Below are positions 1 to 9,031 of a stretch of 64,000 bases of DNA, one piece after another. Origin of the DNA: Alphaproteobacteria bacterium (GTDB lineage Bacteria; Pseudomonadota; Alphaproteobacteria; SHNJ01); assembly GCA_004295055.1 (NCBI GenBank), contig SHNJ01000007.1, positions 137,081 through 201,080 on the forward strand, written 5' to 3'. Each line of letters opens with the position of its first letter. Position 1 is the stretch's first letter. A model generated the notes under the pieces. The model was not told the DNA's origin, ran no database searches, and saw nothing but the letters and a program-made list of their open reading frames with translations. The translations under genes were made by a program, and so were the position numbers.

Positions 1-807
1 GATTTTTCCGGCGGTATCATGATGGAAGTCGCCGCGACCGATGGCAGCAAAGTTGATTTGGCCGGTATGCGCGAACATTTAAACAGCCTAAGCCTAGGCG
101 AAGTCGCGTTACAAGAATTCGGCAAGGAAAACCATGTTTTGATCCGTGTGCAGCAACAAAAAGGCGGCCAGGCCGAGCAAATGGCAGCGGTACAAAAAGT
201 CCGCGAATCCTTGGGCGCGAAATATGATTTCCGCCGCGTCGAATTCGTTGGCCCGAAAGTAGGGGATGAATTGGTGCGCGATTCGACTATCGCGGTATTA
301 CTGTCGATGGCCGGCATTATGTTGTACATCTGGTTCCGTTTTGAATGGCAGTATGGCGTTAACGCGCTGATTGCCGCGATTTATGACGTTGTAACCACGC
401 TGGGCATTTATTCGTTATTCAATATCGAATTCAACTTAACTTCGATTGCGGCGTTGCTGACGCTGGCGGGGTATTCCATCAACGACAAAGTCGTTGTGTA
501 TGACCGTATCCGCGAAAATTTACGCAAATACAAAAAAATGCCGATGGAAGAATTGTTGAACCTATCGGTCAATCAAACTTTGGCGCGTTCGGTTATGACC
601 AGCGTCACCGTGTTTTTGGCCGTATTGGCGTTGTTGTTTTTCGGCGGCGAAGTGATTCGCGGTTTCAATATCGCGATGACTTGGGGCGTATTGGTGGCGA
701 TGTTCTCGTCTGTTTATGTGGCCGCGCCATTGATTTTATGGATGATGCCGGAACGCAAGGAAACAGATCCAGAAACCAACGGCGACCGGTATCAGAACGC
801 CGCGTAA
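1..807 (+). CDS. secF: Protein translocase subunit SecF (5' end outside window)
   Basis: SecF, with SecD, uses the proton gradient to help complete protein export through SecYEG at the inner membrane. The reading frame is open from base 1 and begins inside the conserved SecF entry motif (DFSGGIMMEV), so the true start lies to the left. About 268 residues are present against roughly 300 in the family. A periplasmic domain of about 75 residues is followed by a membrane block with the typical sequences GYSINDKVVVYDRIREN and SVTVFLAVLALLFFGGEVIRGF. It ends with a cytoplasmic charged tail. A strong hairpin terminator follows directly, so this is the last gene of its transcript; secD is presumably just upstream. 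Identification is firm. Confidence 0.96.
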   Translation, partial: DFSGGIMMEVAATDGSKVDLAGMREHLNSLSLGEVALQEFGKENHVLIRVQQQKGGQAEQMAAVQKVRESLGAKYDFRRVEFVGPKVGDELVRDSTIAVLLSMAGIMLYIWFRFEWQYGVNALIAAIYDVVTTLGIYSLFNIEFNLTSIAALLTLAGYSINDKVVVYDRIRENLRKYKKMPMEELLNLSVNQTLARSVMTSVTVFLAVLALLFFGGEVIRGFNIAMTWGVLVAMFSSVYVAAPLILWMMPERKETDPETNGDRYQNAA

Positions 808-830
808 TCTTGGTTTTAAATAGAATAAAA

Positions 831-856
831 GGCCGGGATTATTCCCGGCCTTTTTT
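831..856. terminator. Rho-independent terminator after secF, probably bidirectional
   Basis: Perfect 8-bp stem GGCCGGGA/TCCCGGCC with a TTAT loop, followed by T6 on the plus strand. It is preceded by AATAAAA, which gives a T-rich tail on the minus strand. It separates secF from the leftward PEP-CTERM-like gene and can serve both. Confidence 0.9.
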
Positions 857-863
857 ATTGAAA

Positions 864-1625
864 TTATCTTCTGCGGCGCTGCGCCAGCGCCAACCCTAAT
901 AACGGCGCCAATGTTGCAGGCGAGGGTACGACTGCAACGTCGCTTAATTCGGTGCCGAAACGGAGTTCGTCGAAAGAATCATTTGGACCGCTTCCCCAAC
1001 AACTAATAGCGAAGAAATTAAATGGCCGCAGCGTGGTAAAGTTATAGGAAATTAATGGATTTCCTAAATTGTTTGTATCGGCAGGGTCAATCCAAAGTTG
1101 AAGCTGCGAGTTGCCGATATCGTTTATGCTGTATTGAATAAGCACAAAGTGATCCACAAGGCCGGGAGTGCGCTGAAGAATATGTGTACCATTCTCGCCG
1201 TAATTCATAGTTATGCCCATCGGCAACACACCTATGCCCATTTGATATTCATGATTGGATAAGTTGGCATCAGGAGAAAACTGTAAAAAAACTCCACCTC
1301 CGTCGTAAGCATTAAAGCGGTTCATAAATGAGCCGTACCAACTTTGATTGAATTCGGGTGCTATAGATGAATATCCAGCCTGGCTATAACCGCTGGCGCG
1401 GTTACCGGATGATCCCAGTGATAACGAATGACTTAAGCTCCCTGCGGCAAACTCACCATAACCTACGCCAATATTTCTGTTGGTTAAATCGGGTATGGGT
1501 ATATAAGGTGAATGATAATATGGTTCTATATCAAAATTGGAATGTAGGAATAAATCCCCTTTTGCTGCAGAAACACCAATAAAACTAGCCGCGCAAAGAA
1601 AGGGAGCGAGAATTTTTTTATCCAT
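864..1625 (-). CDS. PEP-CTERM-like surface/exported protein, copy 2
   Basis: Predicted exported protein of 253 residues. It has an N-terminal signal peptide (MDKKILAPFLCAASFIGVSAA) and a body rich in Gly, Ser, Asn and aromatic residues with no recognised catalytic motif. The C-terminus is tripartite and PEP-CTERM-like: a VPSPATLAP motif, a short hydrophobic segment (LLGLALA) and a terminal QRRRR. PEP-CTERM tails are usually processed by an exosortase; none is in the window. The PSP in place of the usual PEP makes this a variant. It lies 3 bp downstream of a paralogue and is probably co-transcribed with it. The tail is nearly identical to its neighbour's while the body is diverged. Function unknown; a lectin-like beta-sandwich is possible but not shown. 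Confidence 0.7.
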   Translation of the reverse strand: MDKKILAPFLCAASFIGVSAAKGDLFLHSNFDIEPYYHSPYIPIPDLTNRNIGVGYGEFAAGSLSHSLSLGSSGNRASGYSQAGYSSIAPEFNQSWYGSFMNRFNAYDGGGVFLQFSPDANLSNHEYQMGIGVLPMGITMNYGENGTHILQRTPGLVDHFVLIQYSINDIGNSQLQLWIDPADTNNLGNPLISYNFTTLRPFNFFAISCWGSGPNDSFDELRFGTELSDVAVVPSPATLAPLLGLALAQRRRR

Positions 1626-1628
1626 AGA

Positions 1629-2366
1629 TTACCTCTTTCTTCGATGCGCCAGCGCCAACCCTAATAACGGCGCTAATGTTGCAGGCGAGGGTACGACGGC
1701 CACGTCGCTTAATTCCGTGCCATATCGCAATTCGTCGATACTATTTATTCCATCCCAATTTACAAAATAATTAGCAGAGAAGTTGAAAGTAGAAAATTCA
1801 TGCGTTAATACAGGGACACCTAAATTGGCAGTATTTGGATCTACCCATAATTCCAATTGTGATGTTCCATTTTGTAGAGGTTTATAATGCAATAATACAA
1901 AATGGCTAATATTTACAGCAAGGTCTAGATACCAAGCCGTACTGGTACCTTGATTGGAAATAATTTGCGACCCATCAGAAAAAATATGATAAATAAGGCG
2001 ATTGGCACTGGTTCCATCATCTATGCGGAATGAAATTCCATTAGAGTCGTCAAATTTCCAGATATAAGATGAATACCATTCTTGATTAAATTCATAGGAA
2101 AGGTTGGAGTATCCAACGGATCCGAATCCTTCCATACGGTTTCCCGATGATCCAGGGGAAGAAGGATGTGCAAGACTGCCTGCAACAAAGGTGCCATAGC
2201 CAAGGCCATGATTTCTTCCCGTTAAATCGGGAATGGAAGTCTCGTCATTATATATTCCTGGGCCAATATCAAAATTCGAATGCAAAAACAAATCCGCATT
2301 GGCGGTTTGAAATGCGGTGAAACTCGCTGCGGCAAGAGTCAGCGTTGCAAGAGCATGATTTTTCAT
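1629..2366 (-). CDS. PEP-CTERM-like surface/exported protein, copy 1
   Basis: Paralogue of the gene just downstream (245 residues). The two share the plan signal peptide, a DLFLHSNFDI start of the mature protein, a PDLTGRN block, a GSSGNR block, an EFNQEWYSS block, a FVLLHY block and an ELRYGTELSDVAVVPSP tail ending HRRKR. The signal peptide is MKNHALATLTLAAASFTAFQTANA. The shared blocks show tandem duplication. It is first in a two-gene leftward unit lying in the secF-to-NDUFAF6-like interval, where the flanking genes are housekeeping, so it looks like an accessory insertion. The role is unknown; PEP-CTERM proteins are typically envelope or matrix components. Confidence 0.7.
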   Translation of the reverse strand: MKNHALATLTLAAASFTAFQTANADLFLHSNFDIGPGIYNDETSIPDLTGRNHGLGYGTFVAGSLAHPSSPGSSGNRMEGFGSVGYSNLSYEFNQEWYSSYIWKFDDSNGISFRIDDGTSANRLIYHIFSDGSQIISNQGTSTAWYLDLAVNISHFVLLHYKPLQNGTSQLELWVDPNTANLGVPVLTHEFSTFNFSANYFVNWDGINSIDELRYGTELSDVAVVPSPATLAPLLGLALAHRRKR

Positions 2367-2460
2367 AAGCGCATTTTGAATCCGGTTTATCGATTTTGCA
2401 ATCTACAACCAGGAAGAAAAGTAAAATTTTGAATGTCGGAGTGATATTTAGAAAATAAAT

Positions 2461-2484
2461 AGCCGGGATTTTGTCCCGGCTATT
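2461..2484 (-). terminator. Terminator downstream of sodB
   Basis: Perfect 8-bp stem AGCCGGGA/TCCCGGCT with a 5-base loop, lying 24 bp past the sodB stop on the minus strand. The following minus-strand sequence is T-rich (ATTTATTTTC). It would end the sodB transcript before the PEP-CTERM-like pair. Confidence 0.8.
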
Positions 2485-2507
2485 TAATTATTATGACAAT
2501 TTTATTT

Positions 2508-3122
2508 CTAAGCGGCTTTTTTCAAGCCTTGCTCGAATCCGGCGGCGACGGATTCCCAATTGACCAGCGATTCCAAAAACGCCTTCAAATAATCGGCGCG
2601 TTTGTTGCGGTAATCGATGTAATAAGAATGTTCCCACACATCGCAGCCCAGCAATGCTTGCTGGCCAAAGCATAATGGATTGACGCCATTGGCAGTTTTG
2701 GTGACTTTCAGTTTGCCTTTTTCCAAAACCAGCCAGCACCATCCGCTGCCGAATTGGCCGATGCCGGCATTGGTGAAATCTTCTTTAAATTTATCGATGC
2801 TGCCGAAATCTTCTTTGATTTTCTTTTCCAAATTGCCGGGGATCGATCCGCCGCCCTTTGGCTTCATCCAGCCCCAGAATTGGATATGGTTCCAATGTTG
2901 CGAGGCATTGTTAAAAATACCGGCTTTCGATTCGTCGTTATAAGTTTTAACGATAATGTCTTCCAGGGTTGCTGTGGCCAATGGACCGCCGGCGGTCAAT
3001 TCGTTCAATTTGGTGACATAGGCTTGGTGGTGTTTGCCATGGTGAAAATCCAAAGTTTCGGCGGACATGAATGGCGCCAAGGCGTCTTTGGCATAAGGTA
3101 AATCGGGAAGGGTGAATGGCAT
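2508..3122 (-). CDS. sodB: Superoxide dismutase, iron type
   Basis: Converts superoxide to oxygen and hydrogen peroxide in the cytoplasm. It has 204 residues, close to the family norm. The metal ligands are visible as His27 (FHHGKHH), His79 (QHWNHIQFW), Asp161 and His165 (DVWEHSYY). Gln75 in NNASQHWNH is the second-sphere residue characteristic of iron enzymes, so SodB is preferred over SodA; cambialistic use of manganese cannot be excluded. The gene is monocistronic: a terminator follows, and a divergent gene begins 153 bp upstream. The shared upstream region contains a heptamer-repeat hairpin that could affect expression of either gene. Confidence 0.95.
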   Translation of the reverse strand: MPFTLPDLPYAKDALAPFMSAETLDFHHGKHHQAYVTKLNELTAGGPLATATLEDIIVKTYNDESKAGIFNNASQHWNHIQFWGWMKPKGGGSIPGNLEKKIKEDFGSIDKFKEDFTNAGIGQFGSGWCWLVLEKGKLKVTKTANGVNPLCFGQQALLGCDVWEHSYYIDYRNKRADYLKAFLESLVNWESVAAGFEQGLKKAA

Positions 3123-3155
3123 GTAAGGTCCTTTATCTGTGATTTCTGGTTTAGG

Positions 3156-3228
3156 GGTGTCAGGTGTCGGGTATCGGGTGTCAGGATTGATTTTTTAACC
3201 TGGAACCTGATACCTGACACCTGGAACC
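3156..3228. repeat. Inverted array of 7-base repeats (hairpin element 1, GGTRTCR family)
   Basis: The left arm (3156-3185) is four tandem heptamers of the form GGTRTCR plus GG. The right arm (3199-3228) is the inverted counterpart with units such as CCTGATA and CCTGACA. The arms match at 24 of 30 positions by eye, and two mismatches would be G-U pairs in RNA. The 13-base loop is ATTGATTTTTTAA. It lies between divergent sodB and the NDUFAF6-like gene. The same unit occurs in element 2 at 4981-5122. Confidence 0.85.
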
Positions 3229-3274
3229 TTTTCCGAATATAGGCTAGTTATATAACAATTCCAAGGGGCAGCAA

Positions 3275-4060
3275 GTGTCTGACAATCAAAAGCAAATCGA
3301 ACAATTGATCCGCCAGCACGATCACGATCGCTGGACTTGCAGCCTGTTTGCACCGGATGCGGCGCGGCCGCATATTCTGGCATTGCTGGCCTTTAATTAT
3401 GAAATTGCGCGGGTGCGGGAAGTGGTAACCGACCCCGCGATTGGTCTGATACGCCTGGCCTGGTGGCGCGAAGCGGCGGATGATTTATCGCGCGGCATCG
3501 TTCGCCCACATTATGCTTTGCAAGAACTGGCCAATATTCCGAATCTCGATTATGCGGCGTTACACCAAATGGTAGATGCAAGGGCCAGGGAATTTGAAGA
3601 GTCGATCAATCCAACCTACGCGGATTTTATAAATTACTGCCAGTATACTTCTGGAGTGTTGTGGAAATTATGCGCTGCTCAAGCAGGCGCGGAGAACAAC
3701 CACGTCGCAAATATCGGTCAGGCTTGGGCGATGATTGGGTTATTGCGCAGCGTAATGTTTCAAGCCCGATTCCGGCGCATGTATTTGCCGCTGGATTTGC
3801 TGGCGCAACATGGTATCGATAAGGATCGATTCTTCGATGTGCCAACAGGCATCGATTTATCACCGGTGGCTAAACATATTATGGAACAGGCGAAAGAGAT
3901 AATTCGGGTCAATACAGGACCCAATAATCCGCGCTTTATTAATGCCCTTGGGAAGTTAGGCCATATATACTCTGGGCGCTTTCAACAAGCTAAGTATGAT
4001 TTATTGCACCCGCATCTACAAAAACCATTATTTTTCAAATATTTAAAATTATTGTTCTAA
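3275..4060 (+). CDS. Squalene/phytoene-synthase fold protein, NDUFAF6-like (probable complex I assembly factor)
   Basis: 261 residues of the SQS/PSY superfamily. The block FNYEIARVREVVTDPAIGLIRLAWWREAADDL, together with MVDAREREFEE-type, TSGVLWKL and RRMYLPLDLLAQHGID blocks, resembles mitochondrial NDUFAF6 (complex I assembly) more than true terpene synthases. The first Asp-rich metal motif (DxxxD) expected of a functional synthase is not evident. A role in NADH dehydrogenase maturation is therefore inferred, not shown. The start is GTG at 3275, preceded by AAGGGG at good spacing. The gene is divergent from sodB. In many alphaproteobacteria a homologue lies near secDF, which fits the position here. 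Confidence 0.8.
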   Translation: MSDNQKQIEQLIRQHDHDRWTCSLFAPDAARPHILALLAFNYEIARVREVVTDPAIGLIRLAWWREAADDLSRGIVRPHYALQELANIPNLDYAALHQMVDARAREFEESINPTYADFINYCQYTSGVLWKLCAAQAGAENNHVANIGQAWAMIGLLRSVMFQARFRRMYLPLDLLAQHGIDKDRFFDVPTGIDLSPVAKHIMEQAKEIIRVNTGPNNPRFINALGKLGHIYSGRFQQAKYDLLHPHLQKPLFFKYLKLLF

Positions 4061-4110
4061 TGCAATACTATAATTATCTAATATCTTTAAAGGATATGAT
4101 ATAAAGGAGT

Positions 4111-4323
4111 ATGAGTAATGAAACTATTCAAAATCTATTGCAGCCTTTCTTGAATCCAACCAAACACCACAAGAGTATTTATTGGCTGATTTTGTTATCA
4201 TGCGTAGCATTGTGTAGCTTCGGCGCTGTTGCTATGCCAATAGCGGAAAAGATGTTGTCTGCCGGGCAAAGCGAGATTGACCCATCAGTACTGGCGCTAT
4301 CTAGGCAGAACACTAGGGCTTAA
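4111..4323 (+). CDS. Small single-pass membrane protein, unknown
   Basis: A 70-residue protein with one clear hydrophobic helix (IYWLILLSCVALCSFGAVAMPI, about residues 24-45) and a short polar tail; no family recognised. It follows the NDUFAF6-like gene by 50 bp on the same strand and ends 3 bp before the convergent can stop. The start is uncertain: the AAGGAG at 4104-4109 is only one base from this ATG and is better placed for the ATG at 4118, which opens an 11-codon frame. It is real if translation is coupled or if a different start is used. Confidence 0.4.
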   Translation: MSNETIQNLLQPFLNPTKHHKSIYWLILLSCVALCSFGAVAMPIAEKMLSAGQSEIDPSVLALSRQNTRA

Positions 4324-4326
4324 CCG

Positions 4327-4974
4327 TCAGGCGGCGGAAAGCGTCCTGATGGCTGATTGATGTTTTCGTTCGGCTTCGGTTTGGCTATCCGAAGCAACAT
4401 TTAAATCTTTCAACAATCCATTCTTAACGCTGTAAATCCATCCGTGGACAGTTAAATCCTGCCCGGCTTTCCAGGCATTTTGCACAATGGATGTTTGGGT
4501 AACATGCCAGACTTGTTCGATCACGTTCAATTCGCATAAACGATCCCAATTTTGCTGGGCATCGGAAGATTTCAACTCTTTAGCGTGTTGTTCCGCGATT
4601 TTTTGCAAATTCGCCAGCCAGCCATCGATCAATCCCAATTTCTGTTTTTCCAGCGCTGCGCGCACGCCGCCACATCCATAATGGCCGCAAACGATGATAT
4701 GGCGTACCTTTAACACCTCGACTGCGTATTGAACCACAGACAGGCAATTCAAGTCGGTTTGTACCACCAAATTGGCGACGTTGCGATGCACGAATACTTC
4801 GCCCGGTACCAAACCAACGATTTGGTTGGCAGGAACGCGGGAATCGGAACATCCAATCCATAAATATTCCGGAGATTGTTGTTCTACCAGTTTTTGGAAA
4901 AAGGTTGGGTCTTCGCGTTGAATTCGCGCCGCCCAATTTTTGTTGTTGTCGAGAAGTTTTTTAAGATCGGTCAT
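4327..4974 (-). CDS. can: Beta-class carbonic anhydrase
   Basis: Interconverts CO2 and bicarbonate in the cytoplasm, supplying bicarbonate for carboxylations. It has 215 residues. The zinc site is complete: Cys42 and Asp44 with Arg46 (CSDSR) and His98 and Cys101 (HYGCG), the same numbering as E. coli Can. It lies downstream of uvrA on the same strand with a 151-bp gap filled by a heptamer-repeat element whose end is only 6 bp from the start codon. No clear Shine-Dalgarno sequence is seen just upstream, so the repeat RNA forms the ribosome approach region. Confidence 0.95.
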   Translation of the reverse strand: MTDLKKLLDNNKNWAARIQREDPTFFQKLVEQQSPEYLWIGCSDSRVPANQIVGLVPGEVFVHRNVANLVVQTDLNCLSVVQYAVEVLKVRHIIVCGHYGCGGVRAALEKQKLGLIDGWLANLQKIAEQHAKELKSSDAQQNWDRLCELNVIEQVWHVTQTSIVQNAWKAGQDLTVHGWIYSVKNGLLKDLNVASDSQTEAERKHQSAIRTLSAA

Positions 4975-4980
4975 GGATGA

Positions 4981-5122
4981 GGTATCAGGTGTTGGGTTTC
5001 GGGTATCAGGTATCAGAGAAAATAAGAATTTAGTTTTTATATCATAATTTAAACGGAATGCCTAATGCCTAAAAGCGGCTAATATATTTACCTGAAACCT
5101 GGCACCCGATACCTGACACCTA
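4981..5122. repeat. Inverted array of 7-base repeats (hairpin element 2, GGTRTCR family)
   Basis: The left array at 4981-5015 is five heptamers (GGTATCA, GGTGTTG, GGTTTCG, GGTATCA, GGTATCA). The right array at 5091-5122 is the inverted form (CCTGAAA, CCTGGCA, CCCGATA, CCTGACA, CCT). An AT-rich centre of about 75 bp separates them. The element begins 3 bases after the uvrA stop and ends 6 bases before the can start, so it fills the gap. The unit sequence matches element 1. Confidence 0.85.
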
Positions 5123-5125
5123 ATT

Positions 5126-7999
5126 TCACGCACTCTTCTTCGCCTTCGCCGCTTGCAATAACGGCTTTAAATACTGGCCGGTATAGCTGCGCGCGGTTTT
5201 GGCGATTTCTTCGGGTGTGCCGGACGCGATAATTTCCCCGCCCGCATCGCCGCCTTCGGGGCCGAGATCCAGAACATAATCGGCCGTTTTGATGACTTCC
5301 AAATTATGTTCGATCACCAAAACCGTATTGCCCTGATCAACCAGCGTATGAAGCACTTCTAACAATTTACGCACATCTTCGAAATGCAATCCGGTGGTCG
5401 GTTCATCCAGAATATATAATGTCTTGCCGGTGGAACGGCGGGAAAGTTCTTTGGACAATTTAATCCGCTGAGCTTCGCCGCCGGATAATGTGGTGGCTTG
5501 CTGGCCGACATGGATGTAGCCCAGGCCAACTTTTTGCAAAGTTTCCATTTTCGTGCGAATCGATGGCACGGCTTTGAAAAAATCGGCGCTTTCATCCACC
5601 GTCATATCCAATACATCGGCGATGGATTTTTCCTTGAACTTGACCTCTAACGTTTCACGATTGTATCGCTTGCCTTTGCACACGTCGCACTGCACGAACA
5701 CATCGGGCAGGAAGTGCATCTCGATTTTGATCATACCATCGCCCTGGCACGCTTCGCACCGCCCACCCTTGACGTTGAACGAAAACCGGCCCGGCGTGTA
5801 ACCGCGCGCCTTGGATTCTGGCAATTCGGCGAACCAATCGCGAATCGGCGTGAAGGCGCCAGTATAGGTCGCGGGGTTGGATCGCGGTGTGCGGCCAATG
5901 GGCGATTGATCGATATCGACGACCTTGTCGATATGTTCGAGTCCCTTGATGTTACCATACGGCGCAACTTTCCCGGATGCGCCATTCAATTTTTGTGCAA
6001 CCGCTTGGTACAGCGTATCGATAATTAAGGTCGATTTGCCGCTGCCCGAAACGCCGGTGACGGCAACGAATTTGCCCAGCGGAATTTCAGCGCTGATGTC
6101 TTTTAAATTATTGCCGGTCGCGTTTTTTAACGCGATGGATTTGCCATTACCTTTGCGACGCGATGTGGGTAGGGGAATGGTTTTGCGCCCGGACATATAT
6201 AACGCTGTCTGACTGGTTGGATGTTTCATCACCTTATCCGGCGTTCCGGCGGCAACCACGGTGCCGCCATGCGCACCGGCACCTGGGCCCAGATCGATCA
6301 AATAATCAGCGGCTCTGATCGCGTCTTCGTCATGCTCGACCACGATCACGGTGTTATCCAAATCGCGCAGCCGTTTCAATGTTTCCAGCAAACGGTGATT
6401 GTCGCGTTGATGCAATCCAATCGACGGTTCATCCAATACATATAATACGCCGGTCAAACCAGAACCGATCTGGCTGGCCAAGCGAATGCGTTGCGATTCG
6501 CCGCCCGATAATGTGCCGGAATTGCGCGATAGCGATAAATAATCCAATCCAACCGCCAGCAAGAATTGCAAGCGTTCTTGAATTTCTTTCAGGATACGCA
6601 CGGCAATAGTTTTTTCTTTGGCGGTTAATTGGCCGTCCAGTTTGCCGAACCATTCCTTGGCGGCTTTAATCGACAGGTTCGAAACCTCGCCAATATGCTT
6701 TTTGCCAACTTTAACCGCCAACGCCTCTGGCTTTAACCGGAATCCATTGCAAGCCTCGCACGGTTTGTTGGCCTGGTATGGCTCGTAATATTCTTGGCGC
6801 ATATCGTCGCTTTGGGTTTCGCGGTAACGGCGTTCCAGATTTGGAATGACGCCCTCGAAGGCTTTGTGGGTGGTAAAACTGCGCACGCCATCGTCATAGT
6901 AAATTTTGATTTCCTCATCGCCAGAGCCATACAGCATTATATCACGGAATTTTTTTGGCAATTCGTTCCATGGCGCATGAATGCTTTGTTTGTAATGTTT
7001 GCACACGCTCGATAACGCCTGCAAATAATATGGTGCTGGCGTGCCTTGGGACGACCATGGGGCCAACGCGCCTTCGTGCAACGACAATGTTGGATCGGGC
7101 ACGACTAAATTCGGGTCGAAATATAATTTAATGCCAAGGCCTGAACATTCCGGGCAGGCGCCATATGGATTGTTGAACGAAAATAAACGCGGTTCGATTT
7201 CGTCGATAGTGAATCCCGAAACCGGGCAAGCGAATTTGGACGACAGCACGATTTGCTCGCCGGTGTCCGCGTTTTCGGCATAGGCGATCCCATCCGCCAG
7301 CGGCAAGGCGGTTTCAATCGAATCGGCCAGTCGCCGGGCGATGTCGTCGGCGATCACCAAACGGTCGACCACCACGGCGATTTCATGTTTTATTTTCTTA
7401 TCCAAATCCGGCGCGTCGTCGATTTCGTAAATTTTGCCGTCGATTTTAACGCGCTGAAATCCTTTTTTCTGTAAATCCTTGATTTCTTTTTTATACTCGC
7501 CTTTGCGTCCGCGCACGATTGGCGCCAGCAAATATAACCGGGTGCCTTTTGGCAATTCCATCAACCGGTCGACCATTTGCGATACGGTTTGCGCGGTGAT
7601 CGGCAATCCGGTAGCAGGGGAATAGGGCACGCCAACGCGAGCGTATAAAAGGCGCAGATAATCGTAAATTTCCGTAACTGTGCCGACCGTGGAACGTGGA
7701 TTGCGCGATGTGGTTTTTTGTTCGATAGAAATTGCCGGCGACAACCCTTCGATTAAATCCACATCCGGCTTTTGCTGCATTTCCAAAAATTGCCGCGCAT
7801 AGGCCGACAACGATTCGACATAACGCCGCTGGCCTTCGGCATAGATCGTGTCGAAGGCGAGTGAGGATTTGCCTGATCCCGAAAGTCCGGTAATCACGGT
7901 TAGGGAGTTTCTTGGAATATCGAGATCGATATTTTTAAGGTTATGCTCCCGCGCCCCCCGGATGCGTAAAAAGGCGTTTTTGTCGTTATTTTTGGTCAT
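5126..7999 (-). CDS. uvrA: Excinuclease ABC subunit A
   Basis: DNA-damage recognition ATPase of nucleotide excision repair, acting with UvrB and UvrC. I place the start at 7999 ([25 protein letters not shown]), giving 957 residues, the usual UvrA size. The frame continues upstream to 8113, but those 38 residues are unlike UvrA N-termini. The duplicated ABC ATPase plan is visible: Walker A sequences [14 protein letters not shown] and [11 protein letters not shown], signature motifs LSGGESQRI and LSGGEAQRI, and Walker B DEP sequences. Two zinc modules are present (CPVSGF...CPEC and CEAC...CDVC). It is divergent from the pseudopilin-like gene, with can downstream. Confidence 0.97.
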   Translation of the reverse strand: MTKNNDKNAFLRIRGAREHNLKNIDLDIPRNSLTVITGLSGSGKSSLAFDTIYAEGQRRYVESLSAYARQFLEMQQKPDVDLIEGLSPAISIEQKTTSRNPRSTVGTVTEIYDYLRLLYARVGVPYSPATGLPITAQTVSQMVDRLMELPKGTRLYLLAPIVRGRKGEYKKEIKDLQKKGFQRVKIDGKIYEIDDAPDLDKKIKHEIAVVVDRLVIADDIARRLADSIETALPLADGIAYAENADTGEQIVLSSKFACPVSGFTIDEIEPRLFSFNNPYGACPECSGLGIKLYFDPNLVVPDPTLSLHEGALAPWSSQGTPAPYYLQALSSVCKHYKQSIHAPWNELPKKFRDIMLYGSGDEEIKIYYDDGVRSFTTHKAFEGVIPNLERRYRETQSDDMRQEYYEPYQANKPCEACNGFRLKPEALAVKVGKKHIGEVSNLSIKAAKEWFGKLDGQLTAKEKTIAVRILKEIQERLQFLLAVGLDYLSLSRNSGTLSGGESQRIRLASQIGSGLTGVLYVLDEPSIGLHQRDNHRLLETLKRLRDLDNTVIVVEHDEDAIRAADYLIDLGPGAGAHGGTVVAAGTPDKVMKHPTSQTALYMSGRKTIPLPTSRRKGNGKSIALKNATGNNLKDISAEIPLGKFVAVTGVSGSGKSTLIIDTLYQAVAQKLNGASGKVAPYGNIKGLEHIDKVVDIDQSPIGRTPRSNPATYTGAFTPIRDWFAELPESKARGYTPGRFSFNVKGGRCEACQGDGMIKIEMHFLPDVFVQCDVCKGKRYNRETLEVKFKEKSIADVLDMTVDESADFFKAVPSIRTKMETLQKVGLGYIHVGQQATTLSGGEAQRIKLSKELSRRSTGKTLYILDEPTTGLHFEDVRKLLEVLHTLVDQGNTVLVIEHNLEVIKTADYVLDLGPEGGDAGGEIIASGTPEEIAKTARSYTGQYLKPLLQAAKAKKSA

Positions 8000-8082
8000 A
8001 ACGCCATATATAGGGCAAACTTGGGCCTTCGGCGAGGCCAAAAACTTATTGATAATCTTTTTATAGGCCGTACAATACGGGC

Positions 8083-8856
8083 ATGCGTAAAAACATATCC
8101 CGCGCCTTTTCATTGATGGAGTTGCTGGTTTCGATCAGTATCATTGGCGTATTGACATCTCTGGCGGTTGCTGGAATAGGGGCGGCGCGCACCACCGCAC
8201 GTCAGTTGAAATGCAAGACTAATATCCGCAATGCGGGGCAAGCGATTATGACGTATGCCGCCGAGCATAAGGATTATTTTCCTTTTGCCGGATATGAACG
8301 CCGCACTTGGCCGGATGATCTGCTGCCCGATGCGGTAAAAGGGATTTCAGTGGTTATGGGCGGACAGAGTGGATTGCGCCATGGATTATGGTCCGTAATG
8401 TTTCCGGAACAATGGAGCGGGATAGAATTTTCGCCTTCCATGAAATGTCCTGGCCAACCCGAATATAATCGGGCCGGTTTAAATTATTTGTCGGATTCTC
8501 CATTTCCTTACTATTTTCTAAGCAGCGCGATGTGGCTGGCGGAACAGGATATGGCCGTCGCGGATTCCGCCTTGCGGGCAAAAGCAAAACCGCATCATGT
8601 TGGAGAAATTACCTATCCATCCCACAAAAGCCTGTTTTTTGAGCAAGCGGCTTTTTGTAATACGGGTTCGGATCTGGCTATGGCTTTAAATCTGGGCCAG
8701 ACTCCGGAAGGTAAAATCAGTGTGGTTTTTGGCGATCTATCCGTAAGCCGATTCAGTCGAATGGACGGGACTCTTTTGCCTCCGCCGGGACAAGCTGTAT
8801 TGCCCTTTGATTTTACGCCCAATGAGGTGCGCGGACGGGATTGTTTAAGCCGTTAA
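8083..8856 (+). CDS. Prepilin-type N-terminal cleavage/methylation protein (planctomycete-style pseudopilin)
   Basis: 257 residues. The N-terminus is a type IV prepilin / type II pseudopilin signal: positive leader MRKNISRA, then [21 protein letters not shown], with cleavage expected before Phe and the conserved Glu at +5. The remainder has [24 protein letters not shown] and, near the end, [14 protein letters not shown]. These resemble the large families of pseudopilin-like proteins (H-x9-DG type) abundant in Planctomycetes and Verrucomicrobia. No other pilus or secretion gene is nearby. It sits in the uvrA-ssb interval, which is often empty in alphaproteobacteria, suggesting insertion. Function unknown. 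Confidence 0.75.
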   Translation: MRKNISRAFSLMELLVSISIIGVLTSLAVAGIGAARTTARQLKCKTNIRNAGQAIMTYAAEHKDYFPFAGYERRTWPDDLLPDAVKGISVVMGGQSGLRHGLWSVMFPEQWSGIEFSPSMKCPGQPEYNRAGLNYLSDSPFPYYFLSSAMWLAEQDMAVADSALRAKAKPHHVGEITYPSHKSLFFEQAAFCNTGSDLAMALNLGQTPEGKISVVFGDLSVSRFSRMDGTLLPPPGQAVLPFDFTPNEVRGRDCLSR

Positions 8857-9031
8857 ACATCTCTATCCACACCCTATTTTAGACGCTTATTTCCCTGGTT
8901 TTACCCCCCTAAAAATGCTAAAAAATACCGTTCGTCCAAAGCTTGGCCGGGGGGGCGAATCATCCTTGTAATCGGAGGGGTTTGGGTCCGGCGCGCTTGC
9001 CCCAATCCCATGAAAAAGAAAGAGCATTATC

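Noticed and set aside
4981-5122. CRISPR array
   Set aside because: Repeat units are 7 bases, directly adjacent and inverted, without unique spacers; no cas genes in the window.
8000-8113. Longer N-terminus of UvrA
   Set aside because: The 38 additional residues do not resemble UvrA, would overlap the divergent gene start, and the internal ATG at 7999 gives the usual length.
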